Of a stretch of 51,546 nt of DNA, positions 29,713-37,704 are shown one piece after another. A program made the translations under genes and the position numbers. The stretch comes from Oscillospiraceae bacterium (GTDB taxonomy: Bacteria; Bacillota; Clostridia; Oscillospirales; Oscillospiraceae), in contig CADBKF010000030.1 in the NCBI GenBank assembly GCA_902795195.1, forward strand, positions 1 through 51,546, in the 5' to 3' direction. Below the pieces are notes generated by a model. The model saw only the letters and a program-made list of their open reading frames with translations. It was not told the origin of the DNA and did not search any database. Position 1 is the first letter of the stretch. Each line of letters starts with the position of its first letter.

Positions 29713-30331
29713 TTTGCTGATTGGCGTGAAACCGCATGTTCTCTTCCATGATTTCCGTTGTTGGGTCAGATATTTCCGGAAGCTCATTGTCGGGCGTCGG
29801 TTCGCCTGATGCCTCCGGCGGCGTTTCTGAGGTGTCTTCTTCCTGCAGTGCATCTTCCGTCTGCATTGCATCCTCCGTTTGCGGCGCATCCTTGAGCAGC
29901 ACGCAGACTCTGCCGCAGATTCTGACCGTCTCGGTGCAGCTCAGGCGATGCACGAAGGGGTATTCCATCCCCTCGGAAAACGGCACGGCCAGCTCGTCCC
30001 CTGCTGCACCGTGCCGCAGGTAGCCGTCTGCGATCTCCTTGCCCTCGTAGACACCCCGGAACGGCCAGAAGTCCTGCTCCTCGCAGCCGATCACCGCGTT
30101 CTGCGGCACAAACGGCAATCCTGCGCGGGAGACGCGCTTGCGCAGCGTGTAATCCTGCCCCTCCGGGCACAGCACGCCCAGGCAGGCGCCCTCGGTGCCG
30201 TGCCAGACATAGACCCGCAAAATTCCCTCGCTCTGCGGATGGCAGACACAGGTGACGGTCTGGTACAGCCCGGTTTTCTCCATGTGCAGCGTCCCCACCG
30301 GGCAGCCGCAGTCATACAATTCCAGATCCAT
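29705..30331 (-). CDS. protein of unknown function with acidic repeat tail
   Basis: A 208-residue protein I do not recognise. It has no signal peptide or membrane segment. Residues 1-150 look like a compact beta-rich domain (for example VCHPQSEGILRVYVWHG, LRKRVSRAGLPFVPQ and DELAVPFSEGMEYPFVHRLS) with several Cys. The tail from about 150 is low-complexity with QTEDAMQTEDALQEED-type repeats and Pro/Glu. The start ATG (30329-30331) has GGAAGGGAGTG upstream, but that site is held in a strong hairpin, so translation may be controlled. Downstream of mazF on the same strand. Confidence 0.65.
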   Translation of the reverse strand: MDLELYDCGCPVGTLHMEKTGLYQTVTCVCHPQSEGILRVYVWHGTEGACLGVLCPEGQDYTLRKRVSRAGLPFVPQNAVIGCEEQDFWPFRGVYEGKEIADGYLRHGAAGDELAVPFSEGMEYPFVHRLSCTETVRICGRVCVLLKDAPQTEDAMQTEDALQEEDTSETPPEASGEPTPDNELPEISDPTTEIMEENMRFHANQQTS

Positions 30332-30336
30332 AAGAA

Positions 30337-30371
30337 CACTCCCTTCCGCACAATCTATGCGGAAGGGAGTG
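30337..30371 (-). promoter_or_regulatory. 14-bp hairpin hiding a Shine-Dalgarno
   Basis: A perfect 14-bp stem (30337-30350 with 30358-30371) lies between mazF and the next gene. On the minus strand the 3' arm contains GGAAGGGAG, the ribosome site of that gene, five bases before the ATG. No T-run follows, so a terminator role is less likely. Confidence 0.75.
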
Positions 30372-30409
30372 CTGTTATGCGGAACGCATGCGCGGGCGCG
30401 CCGAATGGA

Positions 30410-30760
30410 TTATGTCAACCCAAAGCTGACGGCGATGGCGTTGTCCACGCGGTCCATCATCTGTTCGTTCAGCCTGCCCATGTGCTTGCGCAGGCGCTTT
30501 TTGTCGATCGTTCGGATCTGTTCGAGCAGCACCACGGAATCCTTACTCAGGCCGACCTCCCGGCCGGGGATCGTAATATGCGTCGGCAGCGGCGCCTTCC
30601 CGGTCTGGCTGGTGATGGCCGCCGCGATCACCGTGGGCGAATGGCGGTTGCCGGTGTCATTCTGCACGATCAGCACCGGTCGGGTGCCGCCCTGCTCGCT
30701 GCCCACAACGGGGCTGAGGTCTGCGTAAAAGATATCGCCGCGCTTGACGCTGCTGTCCAT
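30410..30760 (-). CDS. MazF/PemK-family endoribonuclease toxin
   Basis: A 116-residue PemK/MazF-fold protein. The N-terminal [32 protein letters not shown] contains the conserved Gly-rich loop and Arg; AAAITSQ and [12 protein letters not shown] follow. The start ATG at 30758-30760 has GGAG at 10 bases; another ATG two codons upstream (30764-30766) is closer to it. MazF proteins cut mRNA at short sites. No convincing antitoxin gene precedes it; only a very short frame with GTG start overlaps its 5' end, as discussed among the rejected items. Confidence 0.9.
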   Translation of the reverse strand: MDSSVKRGDIFYADLSPVVGSEQGGTRPVLIVQNDTGNRHSPTVIAAAITSQTGKAPLPTHITIPGREVGLSKDSVVLLEQIRTIDKKRLRKHMGRLNEQMMDRVDNAIAVSFGLT

Positions 30761-30902
30761 TTGCATCACACTCCGGTTCAACGGTATATCCGTATTCTTC
30801 CACACGGCGGCGAAAATATACAATCGAAATCGCGTCGTGCTTCACAACAGTCTATGCCGGCCGGCAGCAAAATGCGCCAGAATTCGCGGGAAAGGATTCA
30901 GA

Positions 30903-31904
30903 TTACGGTGTAACGGGAAAGAGAATGTCGCAGGCGATCGGTGTGTAGAAGAGTCTGCGGATCTGCCCGGCGTCGTCCGTCCGGGCGAGCAGCCACATGA
31001 GCTTGGCCAGCACCGCTTCGGTCGTCATGTCGTAGGCCTCAAGCACGCCGAGGTCGCTCTTCAGGCGGCTGCCCACGCTGTAGACCGCCAGGTCGCTTCC
31101 CTCATTCTGCACCTGGGTGGTCATGACGATGGTCTTCCCTGCCGCGATGCCCTGGCGCAGTACGTCGTAGAAATCGGAATTCCGGTAGGACGGCAGCCCG
31201 CCCACGCCGAAGCTCTCGATCACAAGCGCGCGGTTGCGCTCGAGCAGGTAGCGGACCAGATCACTGTCGGTGCCCGGGATCATCTTGAGCAGCGCCACCC
31301 GGGTCTCCAGCTGGTCGCACCAGGTGGGCTGCGGCGCGCTCTCGGGCCGGATGAACGAAAAGAGCCTGCCGTCCTGCAGATAGGCCAGCTGCGGATAGTT
31401 GATGCTGGAAAAGGCGTTGAAGCTCTTGGTGTTGGTTTTTCTGGCCCGGGTGCCGCGCAGGACCTGGCCGTTGAACACGATCATCACGCCGCACAGCTCC
31501 GAGCAGGCCACGCGGAAGCTGTCCTCCAGATTCTGCTTGGAGTCTGTATTTTCCGACACGATGGGCTTCTGCGCGCCGGTGAGCACGATGGGCTTGGGGC
31601 TGTCCTGGATGAGATAGGACAGGGCCGCCGCGGTGTAGGCCATGGTGTCGGTGCCGTGGGTGATGACAAAGCCGTCGAAGCGATCATAGTTTTCCCGGAT
31701 GCAGGCGGCCATCTTGAGCCAGTGCTCTGGCGAAATGTTGGTGCTGTCGAGGCTGAACAGCTGGACATGCTCGACGTTGCACAGCGAATACACCTGCGGC
31801 ACATAGGCCAGCAGCTCCCCTGCCTGCAGCTCCGGCGTGAGCCCGTGGGCGGCCAGCTCCGAGGCGATGGTGCCGCCGGTGCCGATGCAAAGCACATGCT
31901 TCAT
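30903..31904 (-). CDS. ansA: L-asparaginase type I
   Basis: A 333-residue cytosolic asparaginase that deamidates asparagine. GTGGTIAS (8-15) holds the catalytic Thr, and GFVITHGTDTMAYTAAALSYLI (about 78-99) the second Thr and Asp. The ATG at 31902-31904 follows GGAGG by seven bases; the frame upstream is open but holds the promoter. It precedes mazF on the minus strand with a gap of 142 bp. Confidence 0.94.
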   Translation of the reverse strand: MKHVLCIGTGGTIASELAAHGLTPELQAGELLAYVPQVYSLCNVEHVQLFSLDSTNISPEHWLKMAACIRENYDRFDGFVITHGTDTMAYTAAALSYLIQDSPKPIVLTGAQKPIVSENTDSKQNLEDSFRVACSELCGVMIVFNGQVLRGTRARKTNTKSFNAFSSINYPQLAYLQDGRLFSFIRPESAPQPTWCDQLETRVALLKMIPGTDSDLVRYLLERNRALVIESFGVGGLPSYRNSDFYDVLRQGIAAGKTIVMTTQVQNEGSDLAVYSVGSRLKSDLGVLEAYDMTTEAVLAKLMWLLARTDDAGQIRRLFYTPIACDILFPVTP

Positions 31905-31926
31905 TGGATCTCCTCCCCTCCTGCTC

Positions 31927-31955
31927 AGTATAGTATAAACGGCGAACTTCGTCAA
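31927..31955 (-). promoter_or_regulatory. asparaginase promoter
   Basis: TTGACG and TATACT with 17-bp spacing on the minus strand, divergent from the DUF2974 promoter. Confidence 0.8.
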
Positions 31956-31989
31956 GTCCGCCTGCGCAGCAAAAACTTCGCAGCACGGA

Positions 31990-32018
31990 TTGAAAAGCAC
32001 GTGTTTTTCTGCTATACT
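31990..32018 (+). promoter_or_regulatory. promoter of the DUF2974 hydrolase gene
   Basis: TTGAAA and TATACT with 17-bp spacing, about 50 bp before the start. Confidence 0.8.
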
Positions 32019-32067
32019 AGAGAAAACAAAGTGAAAAACACAGCGGTTTTCCGGAAAGGAGGCGCTT

Positions 32068-33144
32068 ATGGCCAATATTTTTGATTATCTTGCCTGGCGG
32101 GGCGATCTGCCGCTGGAAGTGAGCCCCTTCAACTCGGTTGACGGGGTGATCCTGGCGCGGCTGGCCTATCTGCCCTTTGACGCGGTGCTGCCGGACGAGT
32201 CCGCAGCCTGCTCGGTGCAGGACGCCGCCCAGGCAATCCTGGCTGCGCCCGAGCGCTGCTTCAACGAGTCCGACGTGCAGCTTATGGAGCAGCTCTCCCA
32301 GAGCCCGCGCTTCCGGGACCTGCAGCTGACCGGCTTTGTCGATCTTCTGGACGAGGAAACCCAGTTCTGCGCGCTGACGATCCGCCTTGATCCGCAAAAT
32401 CTCTTTCTCTCCTTCCGCGGCACCGACAACACGCTTGTGGGCTGGAAGGAGGATTTCAACATGAGCTTCGTCTGCCCTGTCCCGGCGCAGACGCTCGCGC
32501 TGGCCTATCTGGAGCGCACAGCGGCGCGCCTGGAAGGCGCCATCCGCATGGGAGGACACTCCAAGGGCGGCAACCTCGCGGTCTACGCAGGCGCCTTCTG
32601 CGGCGAGGCGATCCAGAACCGCATTGTGGAAATCTACAACTACGACGGCCCCGGCTTCGACCAACAGGTGCTCGACGATCCGGGCTACGACGCGATCTGC
32701 CAGCGGGTACAGACCTTTGTGCCCAAGTCCTCGGTGGTCGGCATGATGCTGGGCCATGAGGAGCAGTATACGATCGTCGACAGCTCGCAGATGGGCGTGA
32801 TGCAGCACAACATCTATTCCTGGGATGTCTACGGCCCGGACTTTGTCCGGCTTGAGCAGGTCAACAACAGCAGCCGCTTCATGGATTTTACGCTCAAGGC
32901 CTGGCTGCGTGACATGGCGCCGGCCCAGCGCGAGGTCTTCTTTGACGCGGTCTACCGGATTTTGGAGCAGACCAACGCCAAAACCTTCCGCGAGGTGACA
33001 GAAAACCTGCCGCAAAACGCCGTGATCATCGCCAAAACCGTCAAGAATCTGGACGAGGACACCAGAAAAGCCGTCACCCACGCGCTGGGTCTGCTGTTTA
33101 AGAGCGCCAGGACCGGCCTGAGCCAGATGATCCAGAACCGGTGA
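32068..33144 (+). CDS. DUF2974 (Mbeg1-like) alpha/beta hydrolase
   Basis: A 358-residue protein of the DUF2974 group. It has the oxyanion-type FRGTD (116-120), the nucleophile elbow GGHSKGG with Ser165 (162-168), and later acidic and His-containing segments such as YNYDGPGFD and DSSQMGVMQHNIYSW. The start reads NIFDYLAWRGDLPLEVSPFNSVDGVILA, as is usual for the family. Members are probably lipases or esterases; none of the substrates can be read from sequence. AAAGGAGG precedes the ATG. Confidence 0.88.
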   Translation: MANIFDYLAWRGDLPLEVSPFNSVDGVILARLAYLPFDAVLPDESAACSVQDAAQAILAAPERCFNESDVQLMEQLSQSPRFRDLQLTGFVDLLDEETQFCALTIRLDPQNLFLSFRGTDNTLVGWKEDFNMSFVCPVPAQTLALAYLERTAARLEGAIRMGGHSKGGNLAVYAGAFCGEAIQNRIVEIYNYDGPGFDQQVLDDPGYDAICQRVQTFVPKSSVVGMMLGHEEQYTIVDSSQMGVMQHNIYSWDVYGPDFVRLEQVNNSSRFMDFTLKAWLRDMAPAQREVFFDAVYRILEQTNAKTFREVTENLPQNAVIIAKTVKNLDEDTRKAVTHALGLLFKSARTGLSQMIQNR

Positions 33145-33162
33145 TTTTTTCTTCCGGGGTAC

Positions 33163-33191
33163 TTGACAAGCGCGGATTTTTGCGCGAAAAT
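33163..33191 (+). promoter_or_regulatory. promoter of the phosphoribosyltransferase gene
   Basis: A perfect TTGACA, 17-bp spacer and weak GAAAAT -10. Confidence 0.5.
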
Positions 33192-33238
33192 AGATTCAGA
33201 AACCCACAGCACAGAAATCTTAAAAGGAGGAGACCCGT

Positions 33239-33868
33239 ATGATCGAACTTGAAGAGCTTCCAGTGAGAAGAGGCAACGTACCGCTTCGCGTGGCAAGAGG
33301 CCACTTTGCCACCAACCACAGCCACATCAACTACTACATCGACATCTCCTACCAGAAGACCCGGCTCAGTGAGGCCAGAGATGTTGCAAAGCAGCTTGCG
33401 CCCAACTATCAGACCGTCCCGATCGACACGATCCTCTGCCTCGACGGCACCGCCGTCATCGGCACCTGCCTTGCCGAGGCGCTGGCCAATCAGTCCCGCG
33501 GCGTCAACCGCAACACGACGCTCTGCGTGCTCGAGCCGGAGTACAACGCCAACAGCCAGATCATCTTCCGCGACAACGTCCAGCCGCTCATCCGCAACAA
33601 GCGGGTGCTGATCCTCATGGCGAGCGTCACCACGGGCTACACCGCCAACCGCTCCATTGAAGCCATCGGCTATTACGGCGGCAGTGTGGCCGGCGTGGCA
33701 AGCCTGTACAGCGCAGTCAGTGAGGCCGCAGGCCTGCCGGTGCACTCAGTCTACGACGTGAACGACCTGCCCGGCTATGAGAGCTATGACTACCGCGACT
33801 GCCCCTACTGCAAAAAGGGCCGCCGTCTCGACGCGCTGGTCAACAGCTTCGGCTATTCCGCGCTGTAA
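33239..33868 (+). CDS. type I phosphoribosyltransferase-like protein
   Basis: A 209-residue protein with a PRTase fold resembling orotate phosphoribosyltransferase. The PRPP loop region is VLILMASVTTGYTANRSIEAI (123-143), with Ala-Ser in place of the usual acidic pair D-D/D-E, so a catalytic change is possible. A CPYCKKG motif (188-194) near the C-terminus suggests a metal site. AAGGAGG precedes the ATG. A regulatory or salvage role is possible; the substrate is unknown. Confidence 0.8.
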   Translation: MIELEELPVRRGNVPLRVARGHFATNHSHINYYIDISYQKTRLSEARDVAKQLAPNYQTVPIDTILCLDGTAVIGTCLAEALANQSRGVNRNTTLCVLEPEYNANSQIIFRDNVQPLIRNKRVLILMASVTTGYTANRSIEAIGYYGGSVAGVASLYSAVSEAAGLPVHSVYDVNDLPGYESYDYRDCPYCKKGRRLDALVNSFGYSAL

Positions 33869-33883
33869 TATTCCATATTGAAC

Positions 33884-33922
33884 AAAAAACCGCTGACCGG
33901 GCGTTCCGGTCAGCGGTTTTTT
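33884..33922. terminator. bidirectional terminator after the phosphoribosyltransferase gene
   Basis: A 17-bp perfect stem (33884-33900 with 33906-33922) with 5-nt loop, T-run on the plus strand and A-run on the other. Confidence 0.92.
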
Positions 33923-33930
33923 TCTCATTG

Positions 33931-34383
33931 TCAGAACGGCTCTTCCTCGTCGTCCTCGTCGAACTCGGGCTCCAGGGTCTCTCCGCAGTTCGGGCAGGGG
34001 AAGGAATCCTTGAGGATGGTCTGCTCGTCGACGGCGATCACCTCGCCGCAGGCGGGACAGGTGACCTCGTACATCTCGTCGTCGAACGCGAAATCGTCAT
34101 CGTCACCCAGGTCGTAGTCCTCGTCGTCGTACTCTTCGAAATCGTCGTCATCGTCCTCGTCCTCGTCGAGCAGGAACTCGTCGATGGCGTCGAGGCTCTC
34201 TTCGATTTCATCGAGCTCGTCGGACACCGCGATGGCGTTGTCCTCGAGATCATCCACGGAAACTGCCATGTCCTGCAGAAGATCGACGATTTTTGCAAGC
34301 AAGCGGTTTTCGTCCTTCTCCGTGTCCAGCTTCATGCCGTCCATCAGTCCCTTGAGATATGCAGCCTTTTCAGATAGTGTCAT
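33931..34383 (-). CDS. CD1247-type acidic protein with zinc ribbon
   Basis: A 150-residue protein. The N-terminal helix (MTLSEKAAYLKGLMDGMKLD) is the CD1247 N-domain signature. A run of Asp and Glu fills about 70-100, and a zinc ribbon with C109-x2-C112 and C130-x2-C133 ends the protein before an acidic tail. The ATG at 34381-34383 follows AAAGGAG by eight bases. Gene order pepP-efp-CD1247 is common in Clostridia; the role is not known. Confidence 0.88.
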   Translation of the reverse strand: MTLSEKAAYLKGLMDGMKLDTEKDENRLLAKIVDLLQDMAVSVDDLEDNAIAVSDELDEIEESLDAIDEFLLDEDEDDDDDFEEYDDEDYDLGDDDDFAFDDEMYEVTCPACGEVIAVDEQTILKDSFPCPNCGETLEPEFDEDDEEEPF

Positions 34384-34417
34384 GTCAGTCTCCTTTCTCA
34401 TTTGCGGAAATGAATAC

Positions 34418-34443
34418 AGATTCTTCGCTTTGCTCAGAATGAC
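34418..34443. repeat. dispersed GTCATTCTGAGC-type repeat (minus orientation)
   Basis: A copy of the repeat described at 20936, read on the minus strand, lying between efp and the CD1247-like gene and touching heptamer array C. Confidence 0.85.
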
Positions 34444-34458
34444 AGGTACGCACCCGTC

Positions 34459-34500
34459 TCCTGTTGCCTCTTGCCTATTGCCTCTTGCCTATGGCCTGAT
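34459..34500. repeat. heptamer array C (GCCTCTT/GCCTATT x6)
   Basis: Six contiguous 7-bp units, alternating GCCTCTT and GCCTATT with decay at both ends. It ends 2 bp before the efp stop. Confidence 0.92.
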
Positions 34501-34501
34501 C

Positions 34502-35071
34502 TCAGCCCTTCGCGCGGCCCATGTATTCGCCGGTGCGGGTGTCGATCTGGATGACGTCGCCCTCGTTGATGAACAGGGGGATCTTGACCTCAGCGCCGGT
34601 TTCCAGGGTGGCGGGCTTGAGGGTGTTGGTGGCGGTGTTGCCGGCCAGGCCGGGCTCGGTGTGGGTGACCTCGAGCTCGACAAAGTTCGGGCACTCAACG
34701 CCAAAGACGTTGCCCTTGTAGCTCAGCAGGGTGCACTCCTCGTTCTCCTTGACGAACTTGAAGGCGTCGGGCAGAACGTCCTTGCCCAGGGGGACCATGT
34801 CGTAGGTCTCATTGTCCATGAAGTAGTACAGATCGCCGTCGGCATAGCTGTAGGCCATCTTCTTGCGCTCGACGAACGCTTCCTCGAACTTGGCGGTGGG
34901 GTTGAACGAGGTTTCGGTCACGCCGCCGGTGATGATGTTTCTCATCTTGGTGCGCACGAAGGCAGCGCCCTTGCCGGGCTTGACGTGCTGGAACTCGACG
35001 ACCTGATAGATTTTGCCGTCCATCTCGAAGGTTTTACCGTTTCTGAAATCACTCGCGGTAATGGTTGCCAT
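34502..35071 (-). CDS. efp: elongation factor P
   Basis: A 189-residue translation factor that rescues ribosomes stalled at polyproline. The tip loop [14 protein letters not shown] puts the modifiable lysine at 34. The KOW/OB domains follow with [17 protein letters not shown] and the late [19 protein letters not shown]. The ATG at 35069-35071 follows TGGAGG; the preceding five in-frame codons lack conservation. It has its own promoter and would normally lie directly after pepP. Confidence 0.97.
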   Translation of the reverse strand: MATITASDFRNGKTFEMDGKIYQVVEFQHVKPGKGAAFVRTKMRNIITGGVTETSFNPTAKFEEAFVERKKMAYSYADGDLYYFMDNETYDMVPLGKDVLPDAFKFVKENEECTLLSYKGNVFGVECPNFVELEVTHTEPGLAGNTATNTLKPATLETGAEVKIPLFINEGDVIQIDTRTGEYMGRAKG

Positions 35072-35133
35072 ATATGTTTCCTCCAAATCAGTAGAATATA
35101 CAGTTTTTGCCGGCTCGGCTTTTTTACTGATAC

Positions 35134-35162
35134 AGTATACTACATGCTTCGCGATTTTGCAA
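35134..35162 (-). promoter_or_regulatory. efp promoter
   Basis: TTGCAA and TATACT with 17-bp spacing on the minus strand. The heptamer array D-left begins 10 bp upstream of the -35. Confidence 0.75.
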
Positions 35163-35171
35163 GTATTTCTT

Positions 35172-35220
35172 TTCAGTATTCCGTTTTCAGTGTTCAGTAT
35201 TCAGTTTTCAGTTTTCAGTA
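35172..35220. repeat. heptamer array D-left (TTCAGTA-type x7)
   Basis: Seven contiguous 7-bp units related to TTCAGTA/TTCAGTT. It is inverted relative to the array at 35656-35746, and the two flank the four-helix-bundle gene. Confidence 0.95.
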
Positions 35221-35248
35221 CATCTATTCTTCAGAATTCATGTTTTTG

Positions 35249-35611
35249 TCAATTGTTCTGCTCAATCATGATTGCAATTACAGAATTCAACATTTTCCCG
35301 ATTTCTTTACATAAAGCAATTGCTTTTCCAGCGGTTTCTCTTGAGAAATAGGTCTGTGATATACATATCGAAATCTGCGTCTCCAGCTCGTATAAAGACC
35401 CACGGGAGATATACAGAAAGTGAATGTATTCACTTGTTGTATTCCGCCCATTTCCTTCTGCAATATTGGATGGAATAGAAACAACAGCTCTTCGCATCTG
35501 TGCACAAAGGGCATATTGTTCTTCCTTGGGCAATAGACGTATCAATTGATATGTCTCATCCACAAGCCGCATGCTCTTCTGCCAGACAACCAATTCTCTG
35601 TAATGTTTCAT
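35249..35611 (-). CDS. four-helix-bundle protein (23S rRNA intervening-sequence / S23 family)
   Basis: A 120-residue helical protein. The family pattern is clear: KHYRELVVWQKSMRLVDETYQL, SIPSNIAEGNGR (45-56), and FLYISRGSLYELETQI (65-80). Such proteins were first seen in insertions within 23S rRNA genes and resemble the Avd accessory proteins of diversity-generating retroelements; their molecular role is poorly known. The gene is AT-rich compared with both neighbours, which suggests acquisition. Start ATG at 35609-35611 is favoured; an in-frame ATG three codons upstream is possible. Confidence 0.88.
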   Translation of the reverse strand: MKHYRELVVWQKSMRLVDETYQLIRLLPKEEQYALCAQMRRAVVSIPSNIAEGNGRNTTSEYIHFLYISRGSLYELETQISICISQTYFSRETAGKAIALCKEIGKMLNSVIAIMIEQNN

Positions 35612-35655
35612 CCCCGACATCTCTCCACCGCACACTCAGAATACGAAACGCCAGA

Positions 35656-35746
35656 ACTAAACACTGACTACTGAACACTGACTACTGAATACTGACTACT
35701 GAATACTGACTACTGAATACTGACTACTGAATACTGAATACTGAAT
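35656..35746. repeat. heptamer array D-right (ACTGAAT/ACTGACT x13)
   Basis: Thirteen contiguous 7-bp units, mostly alternating ACTGACT and ACTGAAT. It ends 7 bp before the pepP stop and lies upstream of the four-helix-bundle gene. Confidence 0.96.
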
Positions 35747-35753
35747 CCTAAAC

Positions 35754-36818
35754 TCAGACAATGATCAGCTCTTTCGGACTGTGGGCCAGAATTTCCACGC
35801 CGTCGTCCTTGATGATGAGGCAGTCCTCGATGCGAACGCCGAATTTGCCGGGGAGGTAGATGCCGGGCTCGGCGGAGCTGACGCTGCCGGCGGGCATGGG
35901 CTTGTCGTTGGAGGGGTTGCAGTAGGGCGCTTCGTGGATCTCCAGGCCCAGGCAGTGGCCGTAGCCGTGGCCGAAGCAGTCGCCGTAGCCGGCGTCGGCA
36001 ATGATCTTTCTCGCGGTGCCGTCGATCGTCTGGCCGGTGACGCCGGCCTTCGTGGCCGCGATGCCGGCCAGCTGGGCCTTCAGAACCGTCTCATAGACGG
36101 TCTTCATTTCGTCCGTTGCATAGCCCAGGGCGACGGTGCGGGTCATGTCGGAGCAGTAGTCGCGGTAGATGACGCCGAAGTCCATGGTGATGAAATCGCC
36201 CTTCTGCAGCCGCCGTTCGCCGGGAACGCCGTGCGGCATGGAGCTGTTGGGGCCGGAGACCACGATGGGCTTGAAGCTCAGATCGTCCGCGCCGTTCTTA
36301 TACAGGCAGTAGATGAGCTCGGCAGCCAGCTCCTTCTCGGTCATGCCCTCGCGGATACGGCCGAGGACCTCGGTGAAGGCCCGGTCGGTGATGGCCTGCG
36401 CCTGGCGCATGCGCTCGAGTTCGTATTCCTCCTTGACCGCGCGGAAGGCGTTCAGCTCCTTCTGGCAGGGCACCAGAGCGGCGTTCAGGTTCTTCTCATA
36501 GTCCCGGAACTCGGCTACGGTCAGATAGTCCTCCTCAAAGCCGAGGCACTTGACGCCGAAATCCGCAATCGCCTCGTTGAGCTGCTTCATGTAGCCGTTG
36601 TCCTTGGACACCATGCGCACCTCGAAGCCCTTGAGGTTGTTCTGCGCGGACTCGATGTAGCGGCTGTCGGTGAAGTAGCGGCAGCCGTTCTTCGTCACGA
36701 TGGCAGCGCCCTCGTCGATGTTGAACTCGGCGCAGTATTTTCTCGACACCGCGCTCGTCAGCAGCAGGCCGTCATAGTGTTCGCCCAGAAGGGACAGATA
36801 TTTTTCCAGATTTGTCAT
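35754..36818 (-). CDS. pepP: Xaa-Pro aminopeptidase-like M24 peptidase
   Basis: A 354-residue cytosolic metallopeptidase. The creatinase-like N-domain runs to about 125. The pita-bread domain follows: PHGVPGERRLQKGDFITMDFGVIYRDYCSDMTRT holds the two metal aspartates, GHGYGHCLGLEIHEAP the His, and SSAEPGIYLPGKFGVRIEDCL the two glutamates. It cleaves N-terminal residues before proline. AAGGAG precedes the ATG, and it follows uppP by 11 bp. In relatives efp usually comes next; here a heptamer-flanked insert intervenes. Confidence 0.94.
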   Translation of the reverse strand: MTNLEKYLSLLGEHYDGLLLTSAVSRKYCAEFNIDEGAAIVTKNGCRYFTDSRYIESAQNNLKGFEVRMVSKDNGYMKQLNEAIADFGVKCLGFEEDYLTVAEFRDYEKNLNAALVPCQKELNAFRAVKEEYELERMRQAQAITDRAFTEVLGRIREGMTEKELAAELIYCLYKNGADDLSFKPIVVSGPNSSMPHGVPGERRLQKGDFITMDFGVIYRDYCSDMTRTVALGYATDEMKTVYETVLKAQLAGIAATKAGVTGQTIDGTARKIIADAGYGDCFGHGYGHCLGLEIHEAPYCNPSNDKPMPAGSVSSAEPGIYLPGKFGVRIEDCLIIKDDGVEILAHSPKELIIV

Positions 36819-36829
36819 TGTCTTTCTCC

Positions 36830-37693
36830 TTAGATGACCTTCAGAATGAGCAGAAGGAAAATGAGCAGGCCCAGGCCGATGCGGTAATAGCCGAAGGGCT
36901 TGAAGTCATGCTTTTTGATGAAGTTGAGGATGGGCCGGATCACCAGCAGCGACACGATGAAGGCCACTGCCATACCCAGCAGCAGATAGACGACCTCCGC
37001 GCCCGTGAGCGCAAAGCCGCCCTTGATGAGTTTGAGGGCGCTCATGCCGAGCATGACCGGCACGGCAATGAAGAAGGAAAACTCCACCGCCGCCACCCGG
37101 GACACGCCCAGGATCAGTGCGGCGATGATCGTCATGCCGGAGCGCGAGGTGCCCGGCACCACCGCCAGCACCTGAAACAGGCCGATGAGCAGCGCGGTCC
37201 TGTAGTCGATCTGCCCCATCTTGCGGATCTTCGGCGTGCGTCCGGCGTTCCAGAGCTCCAGCGCGACGAACACCGCGCCATAGAGGATCAGCATCGCGGC
37301 GATGACCGGCATGGTCTCGGGCACGAGATCGCCGATCGCAAACTCCGCGATCGCGCCGGGGATGCAGGCCACCACGACCTTGAGCCAAGTCTGGATGACC
37401 GGCAGCCTGATCCAGGACGGGACCTTGCTGCCTGGCGCCTGATCGTCCGCAGCCGCTGCGACCGGCCTGCGGAAGGGCCACATGCGCTTCCAGAACAGGA
37501 TCACCACCGCGATGATGGCGCCGAGCTGGATCACATACAAAAACGTCTCCCAGAAGCCCTCGGACACATCCTGCAGCGGCCAGAGCCGGTTGAGCAGCAG
37601 CATGTGCCCCGTGCTGCTGACCGGCAGCCATTCGGTGATGCCCTCAAGGATGCCCAGCAGCAGGATTTTGATCAGATTCAAAAAGTGAAACAT
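36830..37693 (-). CDS. uppP: undecaprenyl-diphosphatase UppP/BacA
   Basis: A 287-residue membrane enzyme that recycles undecaprenyl pyrophosphate to the monophosphate carrier for peptidoglycan. GITEWLPVSSTGHM (about 18-31) and PGTSRSGMTII are the two conserved active-site regions. About eight membrane helices are visible. It lies between gatD and pepP on one strand and fits the cell-wall theme of the run. Loss-of-function usually affects bacitracin sensitivity; nothing in the sequence suggests damage. Confidence 0.96.
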   Translation of the reverse strand: MFHFLNLIKILLLGILEGITEWLPVSSTGHMLLLNRLWPLQDVSEGFWETFLYVIQLGAIIAVVILFWKRMWPFRRPVAAAADDQAPGSKVPSWIRLPVIQTWLKVVVACIPGAIAEFAIGDLVPETMPVIAAMLILYGAVFVALELWNAGRTPKIRKMGQIDYRTALLIGLFQVLAVVPGTSRSGMTIIAALILGVSRVAAVEFSFFIAVPVMLGMSALKLIKGGFALTGAEVVYLLLGMAVAFIVSLLVIRPILNFIKKHDFKPFGYYRIGLGLLIFLLLILKVI

Positions 37694-37704
37694 GTTTCAG
37701 TCCC

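Noticed and set aside
30657-30845. Possible antitoxin upstream of mazF, starting with GTG
   Set aside because: No Shine-Dalgarno, most of it overlaps mazF in another frame, and the unique part is only about 25 residues without a known antitoxin fold.
35656-35746. CRISPR array
   Set aside because: The unit is seven bases and contiguous, with no spacers and no cas genes.
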